From positions 1 to 43,538 of the forward strand of contig CBDUSI010000026.1 of the NCBI GenBank assembly GCA_965370045.1: a stretch of 43,538 nucleotides of DNA, read 5' to 3'. The notes under the pieces are model-generated. The model was not told where the DNA came from and did no database searches. It saw nothing but the letters and a program-made list of their open reading frames with translations. Shown in pieces: positions 16,889 to 25,870 of this stretch (its first letter is position 1; the number at the start of each line of letters is the position of its first letter). The DNA is from CAZONU01 sp965370045 (lineage in GTDB: Bacteria > Planctomycetota > SZUA-567 > JAKLDR01). Made by a program: the position numbers and the translations under genes.

Positions 16889-17719
16889 ATGTACCTGACC
16901 CACTGGGAACTTCAGCACCGGCCCTTCCGCAACGTGCCGGACACGCGCTTCTTCTTTCACTCGGCGACCCACGACTCCGCGCTGGCCGAGCTGCTCTACG
17001 CCGCCGAGGAGTCGCGGGGCGCGGCCCTGCTGGTCGGGCCCTTCGGGTCCGGCAAGAGCCTGCTGCTCCGCGCGCTGCTGGCCGGCCTGTCCGGGGAACG
17101 CTTCACCACGGGACTCCTGACCAACGCGCTGATGAGCCCGGCGGAGGTGGTGCTCGCCTCCGCGCGGGCCCTGGGCGCCGAGGACCTGCCCGAGAGCGCC
17201 GCGGAGGTCTCCGAGAGCTACGCCCAGCACCGCCTGGAGAGCCGGCTCTCGGCCATCTCCGCCGGGGGCGGGCGCGCGGTGCTGGCCATCGACGACGCCC
17301 ACGTGATTGAGGCCCCCGCGATCTGGGAGGCGCTGCGCCTGGCCCTGGGAATCTGGGGCGAGGAGCGCGCGGTGCTGACCATGCTGCTGGCCGGGCACAA
17401 CGACCTCCTCGATCGGGTCGAATCCGCTCCGGGCTTCTCCGAGCGGGTGCTGGTGCGCACCGCGCTGGTCCCGCTCAAGGAGGAGGAAGTGCTGGACTAC
17501 ATCCTCCACCGCCTGGCCCGCGCGGGGGCCTCGGGCGGCATCTTCACCCGCGCCGCGGCGCTGGAGATCGCCCGGCACTCCGAGGGGCTGCCCTCGCGAA
17601 TCAACCAGTTGGCCGACCTGGCCCTGGCCGCGGCCTTCGGCATGGGGATCAAGGTGGTCGGCCCCGGGGCGGTCCGCATGGTCGTCGAGGAACTCCAGAG
17701 CCGGCCCGGTGACGGCTAG
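16889..17719 (+). CDS. ExeA-like AAA ATPase of exopolysaccharide/exosortase-type loci
   Basis: A 276-aa AAA+ ATPase. It opens with YLTHWELQHRPFRNVPDTRFFF, the typical start of ExeA/GspA and XrtA-associated ATPases. Walker A is GPFGSGKS (50-57) and Walker B AVLAIDDAH (D135-D136). The C-terminus has the lid motif HSEGLPSRINQLADLAL. Members with this start are common next to Wzc/CpsD pairs in exopolysaccharide loci with exosortases. There is no peptidoglycan-binding domain. It begins 10 bases after the BY-kinase-like gene. No exosortase is in the window. Confidence 0.82.
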   Translation: MYLTHWELQHRPFRNVPDTRFFFHSATHDSALAELLYAAEESRGAALLVGPFGSGKSLLLRALLAGLSGERFTTGLLTNALMSPAEVVLASARALGAEDLPESAAEVSESYAQHRLESRLSAISAGGGRAVLAIDDAHVIEAPAIWEALRLALGIWGEERAVLTMLLAGHNDLLDRVESAPGFSERVLVRTALVPLKEEEVLDYILHRLARAGASGGIFTRAAALEIARHSEGLPSRINQLADLALAAAFGMGIKVVGPGAVRMVVEELQSRPGDG

Positions 17720-17736
17720 CAGGCCGTTGAGGCGTC

Positions 17737-19509
17737 ATGCCCTTCGACTTCTTCAGCAGAAAGAAAAAGAAAGGGGAGGAGCCCGCGCCCTCTTCTCCGC
17801 CCCCTGATCCTGACTCCGCCGACGAGCGCACCCACGAGGAGGAGGCCATCGCCGAGCGGGCCCGGGCCGAGGCCGCCAGGCGCGCCGAGGAGCGTCGCGG
17901 CGATGCCACCGAAGTCGCCGACTTCCTGGGCGACATGCTCGAGGCCAGCGCGCCCCGCAAGGAGGAAGAGGCGCAGCCCCCCCAAGAGGAGAGCCCCAGC
18001 GTCGGGCTGGTCCTGGGCGGCGAGTCGTCCGGGCCGGCGCCCGAGGCCGGAGGCGCGGCGCCCTTCGCGCCGGAGACCGACGAGATCCCGGCGCCCTTCG
18101 TGGCCTTCGACGCCGGGGAGCCGCCCGCGCCCCCGCCGCCACCCGCTTTCGCACCGGAGCCGGAGCCCGAGGCCGCGCGGCTCTCGCCGCCCCTCCAGGC
18201 GGTGCTGGAGGAATTCCGTTCCCTGGGCCGCTCGGCGTCCGACCCCCGGCTCTCCTTCGAGGCCGAGCTCTCCAGCGACGAGACCGACCGGACCATCGCG
18301 CTGCTGGTCAAGGAGCGCCGGGCCCACCCGGTGGCGCTGGCCTTCGAGCCCGAGGAGGCCGCCGACGCCGAGGCCGACACCGAGGCCACCAGGAAGACCG
18401 CGATCCTCGAGCCGGTCCCGCCGCGGGCCTCCGAGCCCGGAGCCACCACCGCGCACCACCACACAGAAACCCCTTCGCCCGTCGAGGAGGAGGCCCCCCC
18501 GCTCTCCCGCGAGTATTCCCTGGACGACCTGCCCGGGTCCGCGTCCCCCGGGGACGCGCCCGCCGAGGAGCCCGCGGCGCCGGAAGGCGAGGACCGGCTC
18601 GCCGAGGGAGAGCTGGCCGACGCCGGGCTGCTCGACGCCGCCGGGGAGGAGCCGCCGATTCCCCCGCCCGAGCCGGAGTACGGGCTCGACGACCTACCCG
18701 AGGCCGAAGACGAAAACGCCGACGCCGGGCCCGAGGAGGAGCCGGTCGCCTCCGAACCGGCCATGGAGGACGCCAACCTGCAGGCCGGGCTGGACGAGGC
18801 CCTGGCCGCGGCCGACGCCGCCGACGCCGGGCCCGAGCCCGTAGCGGCGCCGGACGAGCCGGCGCCCGCGCCCGCGCCTGCGCCGCGCGATTACTCCCTG
18901 GACGACCTGCCCGAGGCCCCAACCGGCCCCGCCGACGAGGAACTCAGCGACGAGCGCACCGCGCCCGACGACCAGATGCCCGACCAGTCTCTGCCCAGTC
19001 TGGCCCCGCCCTCGCAAGACTCGACCGAGCCCGCCAGCCCCGGGGGCATGACCGCCCTGGAACGCGCGGTGGACGGCTCGGTAGAGCCCTCCACCGAGGC
19101 CGGCGCCGCCTCGGGACCGATGAGCGAAGCCCAACTTCCCCCCGCGCCGCCGCCGCCAGAGGAGGACGTGGCCGGCTCCGAGCGCGCCGCGGACCTCTCC
19201 GCCCGGCAGCTGGCCGCCGTGGAGCGACTGCTGGAGCGCGAGGTGGAGCCCGCCGAGGCCCTGGCCGCCCCGGTGCGGGAGCGCACCGTCGAACGCCTGG
19301 GCCTCGCCGTCCGCACGCTGCGCGCCACCACCGGGTGGCTGGCCGGCAAGGCCCGCGGCACACGCAAGGCGACCGACCGGCGGCTGGCGCCCTACTCGCT
19401 GAGTTGCAGGAAGCTGCTGGGCATCGCCAGCCTTCTGGTCCTGGCCGCCATCGCCACGCTGAGCTTCAAGATCTGGGTGCTTCCCTGGTTCGCGGGCGGG
19501 AGCGGGTAG
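17737..19509 (+). CDS. Acidic, Pro-rich, C-terminal-anchored protein with repeated YxLDDLP motif
   Basis: A 590-aa protein of no recognised family. A short basic start (KKKKGEE) precedes about 480 residues of acidic Pro/Glu/Ala-rich, probably disordered sequence. A basic, helical part (about 500-560) and one membrane helix near the end (GIASLLVLAAIATLSFKIWVL) follow, so it is tail-anchored with the long arm in the cytoplasm. The motif Y[S/G]LDDLP occurs three times (Tyr260, Tyr315, Tyr386) and looks like a docking motif. It starts 17 bases after the ExeA-like gene and ends the operon. A scaffold for the export machinery is an inference. Confidence 0.68.
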   Translation: MPFDFFSRKKKKGEEPAPSSPPPDPDSADERTHEEEAIAERARAEAARRAEERRGDATEVADFLGDMLEASAPRKEEEAQPPQEESPSVGLVLGGESSGPAPEAGGAAPFAPETDEIPAPFVAFDAGEPPAPPPPPAFAPEPEPEAARLSPPLQAVLEEFRSLGRSASDPRLSFEAELSSDETDRTIALLVKERRAHPVALAFEPEEAADAEADTEATRKTAILEPVPPRASEPGATTAHHHTETPSPVEEEAPPLSREYSLDDLPGSASPGDAPAEEPAAPEGEDRLAEGELADAGLLDAAGEEPPIPPPEPEYGLDDLPEAEDENADAGPEEEPVASEPAMEDANLQAGLDEALAAADAADAGPEPVAAPDEPAPAPAPAPRDYSLDDLPEAPTGPADEELSDERTAPDDQMPDQSLPSLAPPSQDSTEPASPGGMTALERAVDGSVEPSTEAGAASGPMSEAQLPPAPPPPEEDVAGSERAADLSARQLAAVERLLEREVEPAEALAAPVRERTVERLGLAVRTLRATTGWLAGKARGTRKATDRRLAPYSLSCRKLLGIASLLVLAAIATLSFKIWVLPWFAGGSG

Positions 19510-19603
19510 CCCCGCCGCCCCTCAGGGCTTGCAGCGCGGCCCCCAACTTTCTTCTTCACCACAGAGGCCGGACTGCTAGACTCTCTCGCGGAGGAGAAAG
19601 AAC

Positions 19604-20143
19604 ATGACCGAACCGCGCGCGTTCACGACCATCGAGGAGAAGGCGGTCTACTCCGGGCGCATCTTCAGCGTCAGCGACGACTTGGTGGAGGTCTCCGGCC
19701 GGCGCTTCCGCCGCCAGGTGGCCGTCCACCCCGGGGCGGTGGGGGTCGTCCCCCTGCTGGACGACGGGCGCGTGGTCATGGTCCGCCAGTACCGCCACGG
19801 CCCGCGGGAGCGCATACTGGAAATCCCCGCCGGCACCCTGGAGCCCGGCGAAGGCCCCCAGGTCTGCGCGGCGCGCGAGATAGAGGAGGAAGTGGGTTAC
19901 CGCGCGGGAAAGCTCGTCTCTCTGGGGCCCTTCTACCCCTCTCCGGGAATCTGCACCGAGGTTATTCACCTGTTCGTGGCGACCGAGTTGATCGGGACCG
20001 AGGCCCGGCCCGAGCCCGACGAGGATATAGACATAGAAACCTATCCGTTCGAAGACGTGATGCGCATGATCGTCGATGGGCGGATCCGCGACGGCAAAAC
20101 GGCCACTGCCATCGCCCGCTGGGCTTGGCGGGATAAAGCTTAA
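19604..20143 (+). CDS. Nudix hydrolase, ADP-ribose pyrophosphatase-like
   Basis: A 179-aa Nudix hydrolase close to the NudF/ADP-ribose pyrophosphatase group. The Nudix box fits the pattern exactly: G77, E83, R91-E92, E94-E95-E96, G98. The segment VRQYRHGPRERILEIPAG before it and the tail of about 60 residues match ADPRase proteins, which split ADP-ribose to AMP and ribose-5-phosphate. The ATG has GGAGGAG upstream. Its last four bases overlap the end of the converging membrane-protein gene. Confidence 0.88.
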   Translation: MTEPRAFTTIEEKAVYSGRIFSVSDDLVEVSGRRFRRQVAVHPGAVGVVPLLDDGRVVMVRQYRHGPRERILEIPAGTLEPGEGPQVCAAREIEEEVGYRAGKLVSLGPFYPSPGICTEVIHLFVATELIGTEARPEPDEDIDIETYPFEDVMRMIVDGRIRDGKTATAIARWAWRDKA

Positions 20144-22470
20144 GTCGCCGCGCGCCGGCGCCCGGCGCCGGCCAGCAGCAGCCCCAGGACCACCACCTCG
20201 ACGGCCACCAGCACCAGGAATACCACCGTCGGGCCCGACACCGAGAGAGCGCCACTCACCGCCAGCCCCCCGGCGGTCAGCCCCCCCAGCCCCGCGGCCC
20301 CGGCGGTCATCGCCGCGGCGCGCAGCGGGTCGAAGCGCCTCTCGGAGCAGAGGGTCAACATGACCAGGGCGAGCCCCAGCAGGAACCCCAGCGCGGCCAG
20401 GCCCAGGCCGTGGGCCAGGTCGGTCCAGGCCGAGCCCGCCGGCAGCCTCACCGACTGCCCGCCGGCCAGGAGCACCAGCACGAAGCCGAACTGCACCGTG
20501 CCCAGCGCCCGCCGCGGCGAGCGGCTCAGCGCCTCGCCGAGCCGCGCGGCCAGCGAGGCGCCCAACCCCAGGCCGCCGCACAGGGCCGCCAGGAGCAGCG
20601 GCAGCGCCCCGCTCAACGCCCCGCTCTGGACGCCGTACACCGTCGCCGAGAGCCAGAAGGCGGTCAGCCCGGCCAGGCCGCAGGCAAAGGCCGCCGAGCA
20701 GAGCGCCAAGCGCCCGGGCACCCGCCCCCGGATGCGGCGGGCCAGCAGGCCGCCGACGATGAAGAAAATCCCCAGCGCCGCGAAGGGCCCCCACAGGGGC
20801 ATGCGCATCACTGCGCGCAGCGCCGCCGCCGAGCGGGGAGCGTCCTCCTTCATTCTCTGGGCCAGGTACTCGAGGTGGATGCGCGGCCCCGTCACCGACT
20901 CGGGGATGAAGTCCTCCCCGCGGCGGTCCAGCGCGATGGTCAGCCCCTCGGAGCGCCTGGCGTCTATCAGCCGGGCGAAGTCCTCCTCGCCGGCGCTGAC
21001 CGGCTCGACGCCGCCGGGCGCGCGGTGGCCCGCGTGCCGCCGGGCCGCCTTGCGGGGCGTGAAGGCCAGCCCGCCGGGCAGCGGCGAGGCCGCCAGCCGG
21101 CAGCGTTTGCCCGGGAAGAACCTGGCCTGGGACAGGAGCTTGTCCTTCCCCTCGCTCAAGTCCCAGATCGTGGCCCACAGGCGGGCGAGGTGGTCCTGCG
21201 AGCTGCGCGGCTTGCCGGGAACGGTCGCGACCAGCACGCCGCGGCGCGCCAGGCGCGCGGCCAGCTCGCCAAGGAACTCCTTGGAGTAGAAGCGCGCGGA
21301 CGCCGCGCTCCGCGGCTGGGGGAGAGTGAGCACCGCCAGGTCGTAGCCGCGATGCTCGCGCAGGAAGCGGCGGACGCTCCCGTAGTGGCGGCGCACTCCG
21401 GGGTGGGCCAGGGCGGCGCCGTCGATGTCGGAGAGGTGCGGTTCGAGGGCCTCGTCCAGGCCGCGGTCCGGGGTCACGATGTCGACCTGCGCCGCGCCAC
21501 GGGCCAGGAGCTCGCGGATGAGCCTCGGCCGGGCCCCGCCGATCACCAGCACGCGGGCCAGGGAACGGGCCTGCCCGCAGGCGAAGAGCGCGTCGTCGCG
21601 AGCGTGGGGGTCCGGGTAGCGCGCGCGGCTGGCGCCGTCGCGGAAGAACTCCAGCGCCTCGCCCTCGCCGCGCAGGACCACCAGGTTGCCGGAGGGGTCC
21701 TCCGTCTCGGAAACGGCCTCGGCCCCGCCGCCGAGCAGCCCGCCACGGTTCGCGGTGGCCAGTGTCCACCGCGCGCCCAGCGGGGTGGCCCCCATGACCA
21801 GGGCGGCGGCGGCGACGGCCAGCGTCCAGCCGGCCAGGGCCAGCTTGCCACTCCGCCCCATGCGCGGCCCGAGCAGCGCCGAGAGCATGCAGATGAAGGC
21901 GCCGGAGAGCGCCGCAGCCGAGCGCACCCCCCCCCAGCCCAGGGCGCCGGCCAGCGCCAGGCCGACCGCGCCCGCGGCGAACCCCGCCCCCGCCGCGGGC
22001 CAGAGCCGGGCGCCGCTCCCGACCCAGCTGGCCAAGAGCGGCACCAGCAGCCCGCAGGCCAGAGCCAGCGGGGCGGTCAACGCGCCGGCGGCCAGACCCA
22101 GCTGCCAGGGCAGGACCCCCGCGCCCGGCGAAGGCGTCAGCAGGAGACCCGCGTTCCGCGCCGCCCACAGCTCCGCCGCGAAGAGCAGCGGCAGCAGCGC
22201 CAGGAGCCTTACGGACCAGGCCTCGGTGGGGCGGGGGGGCAGCCGCGCGCCGACCAGAGCCCCGACCGCGACCCAGCCCAGCGCCGCACCCAGGCCGGCG
22301 GCTATGGCCGGTTCGCCGCCCCCGGCGGCGACGGTGAGATCCCTGACCAGCACGAGGTGGCCGGCGGAGAAGAGCGCCGCGCCCAGCGACGCGGCCGCCA
22401 GGCCCTGCCGGGGAGGGGCAGTGGCTTCGTCCATGGGGGTGATTCTCGCCCCGCCGAGGGGGAACATCAA
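20140..22470 (-). CDS. Polytopic membrane protein with spermidine-synthase-like domain
   Basis: A 776-aa protein. Many hydrophobic helices fill residues about 20-250. A soluble Rossmann-like domain follows (about 255-500), then six or more helices to the end. The soluble part follows the spermidine synthase plan: RVLVIGGARPRLIRELL, VDIVTPDRGLDEAL, then YDLAVLTLPQPRSA and FYSKEFLGELAARL. The catalytic Asp of true synthases (usually in DxxDP) is replaced in LTLPQP, so polyamine synthesis is unlikely. Such membrane fusions are widespread but uncharacterised. Translation could instead start at the MDEA methionine (22434); neither start has a clear ribosome site. Confidence 0.72.
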   Translation of the reverse strand: MMFPLGGARITPMDEATAPPRQGLAAASLGAALFSAGHLVLVRDLTVAAGGGEPAIAAGLGAALGWVAVGALVGARLPPRPTEAWSVRLLALLPLLFAAELWAARNAGLLLTPSPGAGVLPWQLGLAAGALTAPLALACGLLVPLLASWVGSGARLWPAAGAGFAAGAVGLALAGALGWGGVRSAAALSGAFICMLSALLGPRMGRSGKLALAGWTLAVAAAALVMGATPLGARWTLATANRGGLLGGGAEAVSETEDPSGNLVVLRGEGEALEFFRDGASRARYPDPHARDDALFACGQARSLARVLVIGGARPRLIRELLARGAAQVDIVTPDRGLDEALEPHLSDIDGAALAHPGVRRHYGSVRRFLREHRGYDLAVLTLPQPRSAASARFYSKEFLGELAARLARRGVLVATVPGKPRSSQDHLARLWATIWDLSEGKDKLLSQARFFPGKRCRLAASPLPGGLAFTPRKAARRHAGHRAPGGVEPVSAGEEDFARLIDARRSEGLTIALDRRGEDFIPESVTGPRIHLEYLAQRMKEDAPRSAAALRAVMRMPLWGPFAALGIFFIVGGLLARRIRGRVPGRLALCSAAFACGLAGLTAFWLSATVYGVQSGALSGALPLLLAALCGGLGLGASLAARLGEALSRSPRRALGTVQFGFVLVLLAGGQSVRLPAGSAWTDLAHGLGLAALGFLLGLALVMLTLCSERRFDPLRAAAMTAGAAGLGGLTAGGLAVSGALSVSGPTVVFLVLVAVEVVVLGLLLAGAGRRRAAT

Positions 22471-22493
22471 GGGGCAATCCGGAGCCGGGCGGG

Positions 22494-25400
22494 TCAGCTT
22501 TCGCCTTTCAGGGCGCCGGCCACGGTGGCCAGGAATTCCTCCATCACGATGGGCTTGACGATGTACCCGTCGCAGCCGACGGCCCGGGCGCGATCACGCG
22601 CGGCTCTCTCGGCGCGGGCGCTGAACATGTACACCGGCATGCGCGCGGTGGCCGGATTCTCCTTGAGCCGGGCGCAGAGCTCGGCGCCGTCCATGCCCGG
22701 CAGGGACAGGTCAACGATGGCCAGGTCGGCGGGCTTCTCGCCGAGCAGGACCAGCGCGCTCTCCGCGCTGGGGGCGGTCCTGACCCGGTAGCCCTGACCG
22801 TCCAGGGCCAGCTTCACCAGGTCCAGAGTGTCCTCGTCGTCGTCGACCACCAGCACCCGGGGGCCTTCCTCGGCGATACGCCGCAGGCGCGCGGAGCCCG
22901 ACTCGCGACCCTCCGCCGCCCCTCGGCGGGGCGTCGCGGGCAGCCGGAAAGCCACCTCGGTGCCGCGGCCCGGCGCGCTCTTGAGCGTGGGCTCCGAGCC
23001 GTGGGCCTCCAGCACGCTGCGGACTATGGCCAGGCCCAGCCCGGTGCCCTCGCGCTGACCGGAGAGCTTGACGAAGGGCTCGAAGACCTGGGCCTGGGTC
23101 TCCTCGCTCATCCCCGGGCCGTCGTCGCTCACCGAGATGAGCACGCGGTCGCCCTCGGCGCGCGCCGCCAGGCGCACGTGGGCCCCGGGTCCCGCGTGGC
23201 GGTCGGCGTTGTCCAGGAGGTTGGCGATGACCCTGCGGATCATGTCCTCGTCGGCGCGAACCGCGGGCAGATCCTCATCGACGTCGACGGCCACTCCGGA
23301 ACCGTCCCGGCCGCTGCGCACCAGGAACTCCTCCCGGCACTCCCGGAGCATCTCGACTGGGTCGAAGGAGACCAGCAGCGGCCCGCCGCGGCCCTCGCCG
23401 CGCACCAGGCTGTGGTAGCCGAGGATGTCGTCGATCATCCCGGACAGGCGCCGGAGGTTGCGCAGGGCCACCCCCATGCCGGCGGTGGCCTCGGCGCTGG
23501 TCGGGCCGAGGTGGCCCTCCAGGAACAGCTCGATGTAGCCCAGGCCGGTGACCAGCGGGGTGCGCAGCTCGTGGCTGATCATGGCCACGAACTCGTCCTT
23601 GGCGCGGTGCAGCCTCTCCAGCTCCCGGTTGGCGCGGACCAGCTCGGCGTGGCGCTCGGCCAGTACTTCCTCGGCCCTCTTGCGTGCGGTTATGTCCCGA
23701 CCGACGGCCTGGAAATTCACCAGTTCCCCATCGTCGTCGAAGAACGCCCGGTCGGTCCACTGCTGCCAGCCGATGCTGCCATCGGGCTCGATTACCGGAT
23801 GCTCATGGGTCTTCACGCTATTCTCGGGAGTAAGGGACATCAGACGATCGAGGACGGCGGCCCTGTCTTTCTCCGGAATCAGCGAGAGGAAGCTGCGCCC
23901 CACCAGGTCGTCCGAGGACCGACCGAAATGCCGGCAATAGGCCTGGTTCACGAAGGTCAGTATTCCCTCGGGCTCGAAGCGGCATATCAGCTCGGTCTGG
24001 TCCTCGACGATGCTCCTGTAACGATCCTCGCTCTCGCGGAGAGCCCGCTCGGCGCGCTCGCGCTCGGCCAGCTCGCGCTTGAGCCGCTGGTTAGCCGCGG
24101 CCAGCTCGGCGGTGCGCTCGGCCACGCGCCGCTCGAGCTCCTGCTTGGAGTTCTTCAGAAAATCCTCGGCGACCTTGCGCTCGGTGATGTCGGTGACCAC
24201 CAGGGTCGCGGCGACCACCTGCCCGGCGCGCTTGACGGGTCCCACGTACGTCTCGTACCACGAAATGCTGCCCTCGGGGCCCGCGCCCCGGACCTGGTAG
24301 CTGCTGGTTTCGCCGGTGCGAAAGACGCGCTCGATGGTCTCGGTCACGACCTCGTGATACTCGGGCTCCAGGTAGTCCAACTGGGACCTGCCGATCACCT
24401 CCTCGGCGCGGAGGCCCGGCACCGTGCGGTTGACGAACTGGATCACGCCATCGCGGTCCACGATTAAGACGATATTGGGGGCGTTCTCGACCAGCGAACG
24501 CCAGCGCTCCTCGGAGTCCTTGAGCGCCTCCTCCGTTTTCTTGCGCTCGGTGATGTCGGTGACCAACAGAGTGGCGGCAACCACCTGCCCGGCGCGCTTG
24601 ACGGGGCCCACATAGTTCTCGTACCAGGAGGTGCTGCCGGCCGGGCCGGCGCCCCTGACCTGGTAGTTGGTAGTCTCGCCGGTGCGAAAAACGTGTTCGA
24701 CAGCTCCCGTCGCGATCTCGTGAAACTCCGGCTCCAGGTAGTCCACGAGGCACGTGCCAATGACCTTCTCGACGCTCAGGCCCGATACCGTGCGATTAAG
24801 GGACAGGACCACGCCCTGGCGGTCCACGGTTAGGATGAGGTTAGGGACATTCTCAACCAGCGAGCGCCAGCGCTCCTCGGAGTTCTTGAGCGCCTCCTCC
24901 AGGCGCTTGCGCTGGAAGAACTCGGGCACGGTGAGGCTTTCCGGGCGGGCGGAGAGGTCCGCCGCGCCGGCGCGATAGCGCTCCAGGTGCTCCTCGATGC
25001 GCGCGGGCGGGGCCATGATGAAGCGGCAGTGCTCGTCGCCCCGGGCCCGGCACTCGATCTCCACGGCCACCAGGGGCACCCCGAAGCTCTCCTCACACCA
25101 GCCGGAGGAATAGCCCGCGCCCATGACGCATACCGGGAAGTCGGTACGCTTATCGCGGCGCAACCAGGAGTCGGCCTCGAAGGAGAAGGGGTGGTCGTAA
25201 ATGAGGTAATAGTCCTCGTCGGCCGAAGGGTGCGACTCCGGGAAGATGTCCACAAAGGCCCAGCCGGAGTACGCGAAGTGAATCGGCCCGGCGGAGAGCT
25301 TCTCCAGGGGATCGGAGACGCCCATCTTGGCGTGGAAGGCCTTGGCGTCGGCCTTGCCCAGCGCGTGGGCGATGTCGAAGAGGAACCCGTTGGCGACGTT

Positions 25401-25733
25401 GCGGGCCTCGGCCTCGCCGCGGTCAGCGTAGAGCGAGGCCACCAGGTCGAAGAACTCCACGGACATGGAAGCGGCCCGCACCAGGATGTAGCGCTCGCCG
25501 GAGAACTCCACTGTGCCGTGCTCGGGGTCGCCGGAACTGGCCCCGAAGTAACGTTGGACGTAGTCCTGGGCGCGGAGGAAGGGCGGGTGGAACACCTCGG
25601 GGACCCGCACGGTGCGCAGCTGGCCCTCGGCCGGGGCGCGCTCGGCGGCGCCCTCTTGCTCGGCCAGGCGCCCACGCAGCTTACGGAGCTCCTCGATCAA
25701 CTGCGCCCTGGTCTTGCGCGCGTCGCTGGCCAT
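22494..25733 (-). CDS. Hybrid sensor histidine kinase: V4R, three PAS, HisKA, HATPase, receiver
   Basis: A 1079-aa cytoplasmic hybrid kinase without membrane helices. After a short coiled coil (1-40) comes an XylR_N/V4R-type sensor (about 45-245, with GYSSGWCEESFG and ARGDEHCRF, typical of small-molecule binding). PAS1 (284-400) and PAS2 (406-522) are near-copies of each other; a coiled coil and PAS3 (about 565-690) follow. HisKA has the phosphoacceptor H721 (SHELRTP). HATPase has NLLDNADRH (N838, N842), DDGPG and GTGLGL. The C-terminal receiver has DDDED and phosphoacceptor D1008. V4R is likely to bind a hydrophobic or aromatic ligand. No output regulator is adjacent. Confidence 0.92.
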   Translation of the reverse strand: MASDARKTRAQLIEELRKLRGRLAEQEGAAERAPAEGQLRTVRVPEVFHPPFLRAQDYVQRYFGASSGDPEHGTVEFSGERYILVRAASMSVEFFDLVASLYADRGEAEARNVANGFLFDIAHALGKADAKAFHAKMGVSDPLEKLSAGPIHFAYSGWAFVDIFPESHPSADEDYYLIYDHPFSFEADSWLRRDKRTDFPVCVMGAGYSSGWCEESFGVPLVAVEIECRARGDEHCRFIMAPPARIEEHLERYRAGAADLSARPESLTVPEFFQRKRLEEALKNSEERWRSLVENVPNLILTVDRQGVVLSLNRTVSGLSVEKVIGTCLVDYLEPEFHEIATGAVEHVFRTGETTNYQVRGAGPAGSTSWYENYVGPVKRAGQVVAATLLVTDITERKKTEEALKDSEERWRSLVENAPNIVLIVDRDGVIQFVNRTVPGLRAEEVIGRSQLDYLEPEYHEVVTETIERVFRTGETSSYQVRGAGPEGSISWYETYVGPVKRAGQVVAATLVVTDITERKVAEDFLKNSKQELERRVAERTAELAAANQRLKRELAERERAERALRESEDRYRSIVEDQTELICRFEPEGILTFVNQAYCRHFGRSSDDLVGRSFLSLIPEKDRAAVLDRLMSLTPENSVKTHEHPVIEPDGSIGWQQWTDRAFFDDDGELVNFQAVGRDITARKRAEEVLAERHAELVRANRELERLHRAKDEFVAMISHELRTPLVTGLGYIELFLEGHLGPTSAEATAGMGVALRNLRRLSGMIDDILGYHSLVRGEGRGGPLLVSFDPVEMLRECREEFLVRSGRDGSGVAVDVDEDLPAVRADEDMIRRVIANLLDNADRHAGPGAHVRLAARAEGDRVLISVSDDGPGMSEETQAQVFEPFVKLSGQREGTGLGLAIVRSVLEAHGSEPTLKSAPGRGTEVAFRLPATPRRGAAEGRESGSARLRRIAEEGPRVLVVDDDEDTLDLVKLALDGQGYRVRTAPSAESALVLLGEKPADLAIVDLSLPGMDGAELCARLKENPATARMPVYMFSARAERAARDRARAVGCDGYIVKPIVMEEFLATVAGALKGES
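24181..24912 (-). repeat. Tandem duplication of a PAS module (366-bp period)
   Basis: Within the hybrid kinase, the stretch coding PAS1 is repeated as PAS2 with an exact 366-bp (122-codon) period. Examples are SEERWRSLVEN at residues 285 and 407, and the VKRAGQVVAATL segment in both. The DNA is still highly similar, so the duplication is fairly recent or kept by conversion. Confidence 0.8.
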
Positions 25734-25809
25734 ATGCCCCCCCGGCTTCGCACCATCGGGGATTGTATGCGCCGCACGGGAAAGTTTCCACCCCAGACTC
25801 CCGGCTCCG

Positions 25810-25837
25810 TTGACAGCACCCGGAAGGCGTCTATAAA
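25810..25837 (+). promoter_or_regulatory. Sigma-70-type promoter for the UroD-family gene
   Basis: Consensus TTGACA (25810-25815), a 16-base spacer and TATAAA (25832-25837), 33 bases before the ATG. GGAGG precedes the start codon. This is the clearest promoter in the backbone part. Confidence 0.7.
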
Positions 25838-25870
25838 GGCTGCCGAAGCCCGGAGCTGAGGAGGAAACCC

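Noticed and set aside
19556..22791. Long frames on both strands over the spermidine-synthase-like gene
   Set aside because: Only the 20140-22470 frame shows membrane helices and a known fold; the others are Arg/Gly/Pro-rich shadows.
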